A stretch of 64,000 nt of DNA from Clostridia bacterium. Its GTDB lineage: Bacteria; Bacillota; Clostridia; Christensenellales; Borkfalkiaceae. The stretch lies in NCBI GenBank assembly GCA_017625565.1, contig JAGAKN010000014.1, positions 84,561-148,560 of the forward strand. Reading direction: 5' to 3'. Position 1 is the first letter of the stretch. Each line of letters begins with the position of its first letter. The notes beneath the pieces were generated by a model that saw only the letters and a program-made list of their open reading frames with translations, did not search any database and was not told the DNA's origin. A program made the translations under genes and the position numbers. Of the stretch, positions 18,849 through 26,908 are shown piece by piece.

Positions 18849-19901
18849 ATGAAAGGAAAAATAAAAAGGTGTCTAGCAGGGGCTTTGGCGACGTTGATAT
18901 GTTTTGGGGCAAGCTTTTTCGTGGCTTGTATCAACGATACGCAAACAAGCTCTATAAGCAACTCGACAACGTCGTCTACCATAGAGGGAAACTCGTCTTC
19001 GGAATCCAGCTCGTCTTCGGAATCCAGCTCGTCTTCGACGGATCAGGATTCGTCTACGGATAACGATAGTTCGTCCTATCCGCAAATAGACGTTTTCGAT
19101 AAAGATTCGTATACCGATACTTGGGACGATCCCACGTTGCGCTCGGTAAAATTTAGGGTTTGCTCGTACAATATTGCGCACGGTTTGGACTACAGCACCG
19201 ATCCAGCGGCTGTCCGTATCCATAAAACGGGGGTATTCCTAAAACAGTACGGGGTAGATATCGCAGGGCTTAACGAAGTCTATGATAAAAGCTCGAATAC
19301 AGATTATCTAAACCAAGCAGGCAGAGTTGCGCTGTATGCAGGGCTCGAGTACCACGTTTGGGGACAGGGCAAGCAGTTCGATTGGGGTGGAAACGTTGCG
19401 CTCGGCAACGCGGTGATCAGCAAGTACAAGTTTTTGGATACGCAGTTTATCGCAGTGCCTGCGCCTGTAGTTGGCGACAGCGATTACAGAAGCGAATATA
19501 GCAATCTGTATGAAGATCGTGTGATCGTCAAGACGACGATGAACGTCGGTAGAGAAATTTGCTTTATCACAACGCATTTTGGGTTGGTCGGCGAAGAGCA
19601 AAACCGTATGATTGCAGAGCTTACAAAAGTGCTGGATGCGGAAACCCGCCCCGTGATCCTTTGCGGGGACTTTAATGCGGAACCCGATGCGACTCAATTG
19701 AAACCGATTTATGAACGTTTGCAAAGCGCGGCGGATCTTATGGATAAGCGTTATGAACCAACGATTTCGTCTTGGGATCCACATGCGACGATCGACTATA
19801 TTTTCGTTTCCGAAGAATTTACGGTAAAAGATTTTGACGTAGTAGAAGTGATTATGTCCGACCATTTGCCTGTGTGGGCGGATTTGGAATTAGCGTTCTA
19901 A
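18849..19901 (+). CDS. EEP family lipoprotein 2
   Basis: A 350-residue protein with a lipoprotein signal peptide (basic start, hydrophobic stretch 9-26, lipobox FVAC with Cys27). A Ser/Thr-rich linker (about 30-75) follows, encoded in part by an 18-base tandem repeat. The EEP domain starts near residue 100, with CSYNIAH, GLNEVY, THFGL, LCGDFN, IDYIFVS and SDHLPVW intact. It is close to the C-terminal domain of the next gene, sharing PAPVVGDSDY and YEDRVIVKTT segments. It likely acts at the outer face of the membrane. Confidence 0.87.
   Translation: MKGKIKRCLAGALATLICFGASFFVACINDTQTSSISNSTTSSTIEGNSSSESSSSSESSSSSTDQDSSTDNDSSSYPQIDVFDKDSYTDTWDDPTLRSVKFRVCSYNIAHGLDYSTDPAAVRIHKTGVFLKQYGVDIAGLNEVYDKSSNTDYLNQAGRVALYAGLEYHVWGQGKQFDWGGNVALGNAVISKYKFLDTQFIAVPAPVVGDSDYRSEYSNLYEDRVIVKTTMNVGREICFITTHFGLVGEEQNRMIAELTKVLDAETRPVILCGDFNAEPDATQLKPIYERLQSAADLMDKRYEPTISSWDPHATIDYIFVSEEFTVKDFDVVEVIMSDHLPVWADLELAF
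18993..19037 (+). repeat. Tandem 18-base repeat encoding the Ser-rich linker
   Basis: Two identical 18-base units (18993-19010 and 19011-19028) plus a 9-base partial third unit encode repeated SSSES residues in the lipoprotein linker. Such repeats can change length by slippage, altering how far the enzyme domain projects. Confidence 0.85.
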
Positions 19902-19985
19902 AGTAAAAAAAGGCGTAAAGAATTACATAGTTTTCAAAATAATTGAATAAAAAAATAAATAAAATATATATAAGGAGTAAAAAAA

Positions 19986-22559
19986 ATGAAGAAGAACAAA
20001 AAACTCGTGTTAGCGTCCATTCTTGCGGCAGGCTTTGCTTTTGGTGGAGCAATGGCGCTTAACGCAAACGTAGCAAGTGCGGATAGCGCATTCACAGGCG
20101 TAGACTTTACGAACGTCGTAATGTCGAAAGGCGCAGCGGTACGTGTTTCAGCTGACGTAAACGATACTAACTACGGTATCCGTTTCCAAATGAACATGGA
20201 CCAAACAACGTACACTGCGTTGGAAGGCAAAGGCGCAAGCTACGGTATTGCAATTTTCCCTGCAGATTACAACTACGCAATTAGCGAAAGCGCAATTTTT
20301 GCAGAAGGTAGCAAAGCAACGCTTGTGACAAGCGAAACGCTTTCGGATGTAAACGAAGACGGCACGTACGATATGTGGGGTTCGCTTACGAACATCAAGC
20401 CTGCAAACGTCACGCGTGAATTCGTAGGTATCGGCTACGTCGAACTCAATGGCGAATACAAGCTCGCTAACGCATACGGCGGAGATATCGCAAACAACAC
20501 CCGTTCGATTTATTACGTAGCGCAACTTGCAGTAGACAACAACGATCCAAAAGCGGAGATAGCACAAGAAACGTACATAGATACGTTTGATACGACGGGT
20601 AAGGAATATGCGTACAAAGTAAACCACGTCTACAAGAAAGACGGCGAAGTCGTAAAAACAGACGTTGCAACGGAATACGGTACGCTCAACGGTACGGCAA
20701 CGGCAACGCGTAGAGCGGACGGCTACTATAAATATAACGAAGTTGGCTCGACGTTAAGCGGAAAGTTGTACGCAAACACCAAGACGACGCTTACGGTTGT
20801 ATACGAAGACAATACGGTTGCCACGACGTATAATGCGGACTACGTAAAAGAAACGAGCGGAACGGTTGCGTTGGATTTGACGAAATTCCAAGCGGAAGTA
20901 GGTGGCGTTGAAAAAGTCTACGTAGACGGCGCGGAAGTAGCGACGACGAAAATTAACGAAACGCAACTCAGCGTTCCCGTGGTGGCAGGCGCGCGCGAAA
21001 TCGCGGTATACGACGGCGATAAGTGCTACGTAGCAGACGTGAAAGTTGCCGACTACGAAATTAGCGACCAAGCAACCTTGCAGGCTTGGGGGAACGTAAG
21101 ACACACGGCAAAATACGCAGTCGTATGCAACGACGTTGTTTGTGACGGTAGCACGGATTTGCACGTTTGGACGAACCCGTTCTTAGGTACTTTGGACGGT
21201 TTAGGACATACGGTTTCGAATGCGTACTATTCAGGCGGTCTCTTTGCGGAAGGCGGTATCCAAGCAGGCGCGGTGATGAAAGACGTGGCGTTTAAGAACG
21301 TGAAATTTAGCCACGCAAACTACGGGTTGCTTGGTATGACCGTTTCGGGCGGTACGTTGGAAAACGTCGAGATATCGGCAAGCTTTGCAACATTTGACTG
21401 GGACAACGGTAAAGGCAGTTTGCTTTGCGATAAGATTACGGCGACAAACGGCGAGTTTGTTATGCGCAACGTAAAATTAAGATATACGCTTGAAGATGCA
21501 GATTTAGACACGGTAGCGAGATTGTACGACGACGAAGGCGGTACATACGGTACGATCATGGAAAACGTCGAGATTATTTCCCTTGGTAAAGTAGCAAAAC
21601 AAGGCGAAAAAGCAGACGGCAAGGCGACGGCGTCGATCACGCTTGGCGAGAAATCGAAATGGACGAACGTACAAATCTTTGACAAAGACGATTTGGACGT
21701 GCAAGTAGACAAGGTTAAAAACGATACCTTCACCGACAGCTGGACGGATAATAATGCAATTAAAACGTTCCAATTACGGGTAGGTTCTTATAACACGGCG
21801 CATTGTATGGATTATCCAGATGATAAAACGTCTAGTGACGACGGTAAGGAAGGTGTGGTAGACTTCCAGGCGTTTGGGAACTTGTTGAAGAGTATGGGCG
21901 TGGACATCGTTGGTTTGCAAGAAATGTATGACGACAGTAATGATTTTTTGTATCCAGACTATAATAAACAAACGCAAAAACTTGCGGAGTATTTTGGTGC
22001 GCCGTATTACACGTGGGAGTCTGCCAAGGAGTTTGATTGGGGCGGAAACGTGGACATCGGGAACTCGGTAATCAGTAAGTATAATATCACGAACGTAGAA
22101 ACGTACGCAGTACCTGCACCTGTAGTTGGCGACAGTGATTATCAAGCGGAATACAGCGAGAATTATGAAGATCGGGTAATCGTCAAGACGACGATTGACA
22201 TCGGTACGGAAATTTGCTTTATCACAACGCATTTTGGGCTAGTCGGCGCAGAACAAGCCCGTATGGTTGCAAAACTTGTGGAAGTGCTTGATGCGGAAAC
22301 CCGTCCTGTGATCCTTTGTGGGGACTTTAACAATTCGCCTACTTCTACCTATTTGAAACCGATTTACGACCGTTTACAAAGCACGGCGGATCTTACGGGC
22401 AAACGCAACGAATTTACATGCTCGTCTTGGAATCCTACACAGACGATCGACTACATCTTCGTATCTGATCACTTTATTGTAAAAGATTACGGCGTAGTGG
22501 ACGTACTTATGTCCGACCATATGCCGATTTGGGCGGATCTGGAGATCGTCGTTCACTAA
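19986..22559 (+). CDS. Large secreted multidomain protein with C-terminal EEP domain 3
   Basis: An 857-residue protein with a Sec signal peptide (KK start, hydrophobic core to about 26, then Ala-rich cleavage region near NVASA). Residues about 30-195 form a domain with a GIRFQMNM motif that I recall in surface proteins of gut Clostridia but cannot name. A beta-rich region follows (about 195-360). Residues about 365-550 look like a right-handed beta-helix with a GTLDGLGHTVSN motif. The EEP domain starts at about 590 (GSYNTAH) and keeps GLQEMY, THFGL, LCGDFN, IDYIFVS and SDHMPIW. No LPxTG or SLH anchor is seen. A strong AAGGAG lies at 19972-19977 in an AT-rich leader. It is probably an extracellular enzyme with binding modules. 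Confidence 0.82.
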   Translation: MKKNKKLVLASILAAGFAFGGAMALNANVASADSAFTGVDFTNVVMSKGAAVRVSADVNDTNYGIRFQMNMDQTTYTALEGKGASYGIAIFPADYNYAISESAIFAEGSKATLVTSETLSDVNEDGTYDMWGSLTNIKPANVTREFVGIGYVELNGEYKLANAYGGDIANNTRSIYYVAQLAVDNNDPKAEIAQETYIDTFDTTGKEYAYKVNHVYKKDGEVVKTDVATEYGTLNGTATATRRADGYYKYNEVGSTLSGKLYANTKTTLTVVYEDNTVATTYNADYVKETSGTVALDLTKFQAEVGGVEKVYVDGAEVATTKINETQLSVPVVAGAREIAVYDGDKCYVADVKVADYEISDQATLQAWGNVRHTAKYAVVCNDVVCDGSTDLHVWTNPFLGTLDGLGHTVSNAYYSGGLFAEGGIQAGAVMKDVAFKNVKFSHANYGLLGMTVSGGTLENVEISASFATFDWDNGKGSLLCDKITATNGEFVMRNVKLRYTLEDADLDTVARLYDDEGGTYGTIMENVEIISLGKVAKQGEKADGKATASITLGEKSKWTNVQIFDKDDLDVQVDKVKNDTFTDSWTDNNAIKTFQLRVGSYNTAHCMDYPDDKTSSDDGKEGVVDFQAFGNLLKSMGVDIVGLQEMYDDSNDFLYPDYNKQTQKLAEYFGAPYYTWESAKEFDWGGNVDIGNSVISKYNITNVETYAVPAPVVGDSDYQAEYSENYEDRVIVKTTIDIGTEICFITTHFGLVGAEQARMVAKLVEVLDAETRPVILCGDFNNSPTSTYLKPIYDRLQSTADLTGKRNEFTCSSWNPTQTIDYIFVSDHFIVKDYGVVDVLMSDHMPIWADLEIVVH

Positions 22560-22585
22560 ACGAATAGAATAGGAAAAAAACAACC

Positions 22586-22609
22586 GCCGACGGCTTTTTA
22601 GCCGTCGGC
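22586..22609 (+). promoter_or_regulatory. GC-rich hairpin directly upstream of the cdaA ribosome site
   Basis: GCCGACGGC (22586-22594) pairs perfectly with GCCGTCGGC (22601-22609) around a TTTTTA loop. It ends three bases before the GGAGG of cdaA and lacks a 3' T tract. It could insulate cdaA translation from the upstream secreted-protein transcript; that is inference. Confidence 0.55.
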
Positions 22610-22620
22610 TTGGAGGAAAT

Positions 22621-23493
22621 ATGGGTTTAACACTTTTGGCGACAACGTGGAATTGGGCGGAATTGAAAGACGGGATTAGCGCGTTCTTCGATGGATTCGG
22701 CGTGTTATACGCAATGGAAATCTTTTTGTTCTTTGGATTGATTTATTTCGTGTCCAAGGTTTTGCGAGATAGCGACGCGACGAAACTCATGCTCTTATAC
22801 TGGGTAATGCTAATCGCCGGTGCGGTTTTGCACGTATTCGATAAGGAATTGATGACGAAACAGTTCTTTTTGATGTACGTTATTCTCATTTCGGCGATTA
22901 TGCTCATATTATTTAGTATGGAAGTTAAAAAATATTTTTGGGACGTCCATAAATCGTCGGATAACGTTTTTGAAAAAATTTTGGGCGGGAATACGGAAGT
23001 GTATTCCAGCGAAGATACCGAACGTTGTATCGCGAATATTGTAAAAGCGCTCCAAAATATGTCGAAGAACAACGTCGGGGCTTTGATCGTACTTTCGAAA
23101 GGGAGTTTGCCTAAACAAGTTTTACAAAGCGGCGTTTCGATCGGTGCGGAAATTTCCACGCAACTCATTGAAGGGATTTTCTTCCCGAAAGCGCCCTTGC
23201 ACGACGGCGCGTTGGTCATTCACAGCCATAAAATTCAATCGGCAGGGTGTTTCTTGCCGTTGACGCAAAAAACGAGTTATCCCAAGGAATACGGCACACG
23301 TCACCGCGCCGCGATCGGTATTACGGAAGTTGCCAACGTCATTTCGTTGGTCGTTTCGGAAGAAACGGGGATTATTTCCATCGTAAAACAAGGCAACGTG
23401 ACGAGATACGCCGATTACGATATGTTGATGGACGCATTGAAGGATTATTATTGGCAAGAAATGCCGTTGACGGATAAGAAAACGCGGAGGTAA
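22621..23493 (+). CDS. cdaA: Diadenylate cyclase CdaA
   Basis: A 290-residue membrane-anchored enzyme making cyclic di-AMP from two ATP. Three hydrophobic helices occupy about residues 20-100. The DAC domain (about 115-270) shows the DGA motif (LHDGALVIHS) and the RHR motif (GTRHRAAIG). It starts with ATG behind GGAGG. The usual partners cdaR and glmM are respectively reduced to a 34-codon ORF and absent downstream. Confidence 0.96.
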   Translation: MGLTLLATTWNWAELKDGISAFFDGFGVLYAMEIFLFFGLIYFVSKVLRDSDATKLMLLYWVMLIAGAVLHVFDKELMTKQFFLMYVILISAIMLILFSMEVKKYFWDVHKSSDNVFEKILGGNTEVYSSEDTERCIANIVKALQNMSKNNVGALIVLSKGSLPKQVLQSGVSIGAEISTQLIEGIFFPKAPLHDGALVIHSHKIQSAGCFLPLTQKTSYPKEYGTRHRAAIGITEVANVISLVVSEETGIISIVKQGNVTRYADYDMLMDALKDYYWQEMPLTDKKTRR

Positions 23494-23499
23494 GGACAA

Positions 23500-23604
23500 A
23501 TGAAATTCGGTAAATTCTTGAAAAATTTATTTTTCTCTAAATTTTGGATTAAGGCACTTTCTTTGGCGTTGGCTTTCTTAGTGGTTTTGACGTTAAACGT
23601 CTAA
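23500..23604 (+). CDS. 34-residue CdaR/YbbR N-terminal membrane-anchor microprotein or remnant
   Basis: Seven bases after cdaA, with GGAGG/AAGGA upstream, an ATG opens a 34-codon frame. It encodes a Phe/Lys-rich start (MKFGKFLKNLFFSKFW) followed by one hydrophobic helix ending LALAFLVVLTLNV, then TAA. This matches the start of CdaR (YbbR) proteins, which normally continue with several extracytoplasmic YbbR domains. No YbbR domain is encoded in the following 70 bases before lysC. It may be a functional mini-anchor for CdaA or a deletion remnant. Confidence 0.65.
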   Translation: MKFGKFLKNLFFSKFWIKALSLALAFLVVLTLNV

Positions 23605-23674
23605 TCAAAACAGCTTTAAAGGGGAAAGGTTGAAATTCTTTTGTACGGCGTAAAGTACGCTTGAAAGGAGTATT

Positions 23675-24997
23675 ATGGGTATAAAAGTTTGTAAATTCGG
23701 TGGAACGTCTATGGCGGACGGAAACGTGATGTTGCGCGCGGCGGATATTATTAAGGCGGATCGAGAACGTCGGTTCGTCGTGGTTTCCGCGCCGGGAAAA
23801 CGTTTCAGCGGAGATATCAAAGTGACCGATCTTCTGTATCAATGTTCCGATGCGATCGAAGCGGGGGATTTGTCGGCGTTTGAAAAGACGTTTGCAAAAA
23901 TCCGCGAGCGGTTTATGCAGATTCAAAAAGAAACAGGCAAAGACGTCGGAATGGCGCAGAGCTTGGATCTGATTGAAACGGAAATTAAAAAGGGTGCAGG
24001 GCGCGATTATTGCGCGTCCCGTGGCGAATACCTTGCGGCGAAAATTATGGCGTCGGTGTTGGATATTCCGTTCGTGGACGCGACGGAATTCGTCCGTTTT
24101 ACCGTTGACGGAACGTTGGATGAAAAGACGTTCGAGCTCGGTGAAGAAATCTTAAAAAAATGCGGTAAAGCCGTCGTGCCCGGGTTTTACGGGTTAGACG
24201 TCAACGGAAAGGTAAAAACCTTTTCGCGTGGTGGTGGGGATATTTCGGGCGCGATCGTAGCGCGTTCTGTGATGGCGTCGTTGTATGAAAATTGGACGGA
24301 CGTCAGCGGTTTTTACGCCTGCGATCCACGGATCGTAGACGCCCCCCGATGGATTCCCGAATTGTCCTATCACGAACTTCGAGAACTCTCGTATATGGGC
24401 GCGAACGTTTTGCACAGCGAATCGATTTTCCCCGTTCGAAGCGCCGGGATTCCGATTCGGATTTGCAACACTTTCCGTCCCGAAGACGCAGGTACGTATA
24501 TCGTACAGTCTTCCACGCGCGATTTCCGCGAAAACGTTGTCACGGGGATTGCAGGAAAGCGTGGGTTTACGTCCATTACTTTGGAAAAATCCTTGATGAA
24601 TACCGAAGTCGGGTTTGTCCGCAAAATTTTGGACGTCATCGGCAACCACGGGATTTCGTTTGAACATTTGCCGTCAGGGATCGATACTATGTCTTTGGTG
24701 ATTGATAACGAGTTTTTGAAAGAAGGCACGTTAGAACAAATTCTGAAAGAAATGCAAGAAGCGGTGCATCCTGATAAAATCTACACGCACGAAGATATCG
24801 CGCTCGTCGCGACGGTAGGACACGGTATGGCGAAAAACGTCGGTACTTCCGCGCGTTTGTTCAAAGCGTTGGCGATCGCTGGGGTAAACGTCAATATCAT
24901 CGACCAAGGCTCTTGCGAGCGGAACATTATCGTAGGCGTTGAAGGCGAAGATTTCGCAAAATGCTTACGCGCGATTTATAACGAATTCTTTATTTAA
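23675..24997 (+). CDS. lysC: Aspartate kinase
   Basis: A 440-residue monofunctional aspartokinase, first step of the Lys/Thr/Met/DAP pathway. The amino-acid kinase domain begins KVCKFGGTSMADG and contains TFSRGGGDISGAIVA and the SYMGANVLHSESIFP segment. Two ACT domains follow (about 300-440), indicating feedback control. AAAGGAG precedes the ATG. No lysine riboswitch fits in the 70-base gap upstream. DAP supplied here feeds peptidoglycan. Confidence 0.95.
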   Translation: MGIKVCKFGGTSMADGNVMLRAADIIKADRERRFVVVSAPGKRFSGDIKVTDLLYQCSDAIEAGDLSAFEKTFAKIRERFMQIQKETGKDVGMAQSLDLIETEIKKGAGRDYCASRGEYLAAKIMASVLDIPFVDATEFVRFTVDGTLDEKTFELGEEILKKCGKAVVPGFYGLDVNGKVKTFSRGGGDISGAIVARSVMASLYENWTDVSGFYACDPRIVDAPRWIPELSYHELRELSYMGANVLHSESIFPVRSAGIPIRICNTFRPEDAGTYIVQSSTRDFRENVVTGIAGKRGFTSITLEKSLMNTEVGFVRKILDVIGNHGISFEHLPSGIDTMSLVIDNEFLKEGTLEQILKEMQEAVHPDKIYTHEDIALVATVGHGMAKNVGTSARLFKALAIAGVNVNIIDQGSCERNIIVGVEGEDFAKCLRAIYNEFFI

Positions 24998-25017
24998 CGT
25001 ACAAAGGAGTAGGGTAA

Positions 25018-25848
25018 ATGAAAGTTTTGAAAGTCAATTTGCAAGAAGAATATCCCTTTTTAGAAGGGGGGATGCTCGAGTGTATTATAACGGAGCAGGT
25101 ATGGGACGAAGACGTGGACTGGAAACGTCCTGCAATCGTCGTTGTACCCGGTGGTGGCTACGGAATGACAAGCCGCCGCGAAGGTGAACCGATTGCTAAC
25201 GCGTTCCAAGGTAAAGGTTTTCAAACTTTTATCCTGTGGTATTCTTGCGATCCTGACGTCGTCCGCTATCCCGAACAGTTGTTGCAGTTGGCATCGGCGG
25301 TGGATTATATCAAAAAACACGCGAAAGAATTTTATGTAAATCCCGACGAAATTTTCCCTGTTGGGTTCTCGGCGGGCGGACATTTGGTCGGTAATCTTGC
25401 GGTAGAACATCAAAGCGTTTCCGCGAAAATCGGTCAAACGCTGGATTGCAAGCCGACGGCGGTAGGGCTTTGCTATCCCGTGATTTCGAAAATCCACGGA
25501 CACCAAGGCTCCTACGAGAATTTATTAAACGGCTACACGGACGAAGCGAAAACGGAATTGTTAAAGACGTTGAACTTGGACGAAGCCGTCAACGAACAAA
25601 CTCCCCCGGCGTTTATTTGGGCGACCTTTTCGGACGATGGTGTGCCGTCGGATAATGCGCTCCGCTATGCGATGGCAATGGATAAAATGCGCATTCCCTA
25701 CGAATTACATATTTATCCCCAAGGTCATCACGGCTTGTCGACGGCGGATTTTGAAGTGAACGCGGTCAACGAAGGGATCAAGAAAGTACGCGCTTGGGTG
25801 GACGATTGCGCGAAATTCTTCCGATTATACGTTTCGGAAACTTATTAA
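25018..25848 (+). CDS. Alpha/beta hydrolase, acetylxylan-esterase/BD-FAE-like
   Basis: A 276-residue serine esterase. An oxyanion loop VVVPGGGYGMTSRREGEP lies near residue 40, and the nucleophile elbow GFSAGGHL contains Ser118. A DDGVPSDN stretch can supply the Asp and GHHGLS the His of the triad. There is no signal peptide, so it acts in the cytoplasm, probably deacetylating imported carbohydrate or similar short esters. It sits 20 bases after lysC and ends at a bidirectional terminator. Confidence 0.85.
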   Translation: MKVLKVNLQEEYPFLEGGMLECIITEQVWDEDVDWKRPAIVVVPGGGYGMTSRREGEPIANAFQGKGFQTFILWYSCDPDVVRYPEQLLQLASAVDYIKKHAKEFYVNPDEIFPVGFSAGGHLVGNLAVEHQSVSAKIGQTLDCKPTAVGLCYPVISKIHGHQGSYENLLNGYTDEAKTELLKTLNLDEAVNEQTPPAFIWATFSDDGVPSDNALRYAMAMDKMRIPYELHIYPQGHHGLSTADFEVNAVNEGIKKVRAWVDDCAKFFRLYVSETY

Positions 25849-25854
25849 TTCGTG

Positions 25855-25883
25855 AAAAAAGGACGGTTAACCGTCCTTTTTTT
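25855..25883. terminator. Bidirectional terminator between esterase and deacetylase genes
   Basis: AAAAAAGGACGG and CCGTCCTTTTTTT flank a TTAA loop; A and T tracts on both sides let it serve the plus-strand esterase and the minus-strand deacetylase. It overlaps the last codons of the deacetylase gene. Confidence 0.92.
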
Positions 25884-26694
25884 GTTTGCGTAGACGGATA
25901 TATTCTCCGCCTTTTCGCATGGCGCAATCGTGCGCTTTGGCTAATTGCGACAGACTAACGACTTGGTAGCCCTGCCCGTATAAATCCGGCAATAAGCGTT
26001 TTAAGGCGTCCACCGTTTGCGGATACCCGTCGTGCATTAGAACGATCGCTCCGTCGGATAGGCGTTCGGTCACACTCTCGTAAATGCGTTGCGCGTCCGC
26101 GCCCGTCCAGTCTAGCGTGTCGATATTCCAAGAAAGCAAGGGTACATCGGCGACGGATTTTACAAGCTCGTTGGTTTTGCCATACGGCGCACGGAGTAAA
26201 TGCCGTGGTTTCCCGTCCGCTTGGCAAAGCAACTCGTCCGTGGCGTCGATTTCGTGGCGGAGTGTTTGCTCGTCCAAAGAAGTCAAATCCAAATGATGGT
26301 GGGTGTGGTTGCCGAGTTCAAATCCCAGCGTAAGCGCGGTATGCAAAAGGTGGGGGGTATGCTCGTGAAAGCGTCCGCCGTTAAAAAAGACGGTGGCGGA
26401 TGCGGGACAATCGGGATAACGTTCGTTGAAATCAGCGAAAACGGCGAAAATATTTTCCAAAGTTTTTGACGGCGCGTCGTCAAAAGTAAACGAGATTAAT
26501 TTGCGTGTCGTATCGATTTTGCTGACGTCTACGTCGGAGAGATCCCAAAATTCGTTGTCGGTTTTTTCCAAAGGGGTTGTTTCCGTTAAGTCTTTCGAAA
26601 GGAGTTTGGGGGATTGTTTTTCGTGTGTACAAGCAGGGATGCTTGCAAAAAATAATACGGCGATTAATACATTTTGCAATAAAAACTTCTTCAT
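25867..26694 (-). CDS. Polysaccharide deacetylase lipoprotein
   Basis: A 275-residue carbohydrate esterase family 4 protein with a lipoprotein signal (hydrophobic 8-20, lipobox IPAC, Cys22). NodB-domain motifs appear in order: TFDDAPS (metal Asp), HTHHHLDL (metal His), RAPYGK, DTLDW and LMHDG. It is likely an exported enzyme that removes N-acetyl groups from peptidoglycan or related glycans. It is a lone minus-strand gene between two plus-strand transcription units. Confidence 0.92.
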   Translation of the reverse strand: MKKFLLQNVLIAVLFFASIPACTHEKQSPKLLSKDLTETTPLEKTDNEFWDLSDVDVSKIDTTRKLISFTFDDAPSKTLENIFAVFADFNERYPDCPASATVFFNGGRFHEHTPHLLHTALTLGFELGNHTHHHLDLTSLDEQTLRHEIDATDELLCQADGKPRHLLRAPYGKTNELVKSVADVPLLSWNIDTLDWTGADAQRIYESVTERLSDGAIVLMHDGYPQTVDALKRLLPDLYGQGYQVVSLSQLAKAHDCAMRKGGEYIRLRKQKKDG

Positions 26695-26768
26695 AATGCA
26701 AGTATTTGCGCTTTTTTGGCTTTTATGTTGTGAAAAAGCACAAAAAATACGGAAAACGGGAAAAAGAC

Positions 26769-26797
26769 TTGACAGGGCTTGTTTGGAATGGTATAAT
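26769..26797 (+). promoter_or_regulatory. Consensus sigma-A promoter of the NahK-like kinase gene
   Basis: TTGACA at 26769-26774 and TATAAT at 26792-26797, spacer 17: a full consensus. The leader is about 105 bases. Confidence 0.92.
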
Positions 26798-26908
26798 AAA
26801 TATAATAAAGTTAGCTACTTGACAATCTCGTTTAGAAGTTTTAGGGGATTGAATAGATAACTTGGGGGAAGAGTATTTTTGGTGAAAGGCTCTAATTTTG
26901 GAGATGTA

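Noticed and set aside
18791..19063. Plus-strand frame with a repeated FGIQLV product
   Set aside because: It is the shifted frame of the lipoprotein gene; the repeat comes from the 18-base tandem repeat that codes for the Ser-rich linker.
23605..23674. Possible lysine riboswitch before lysC
   Set aside because: The gap is only 70 bases, too short for an L-box, and shows no matching conserved core.
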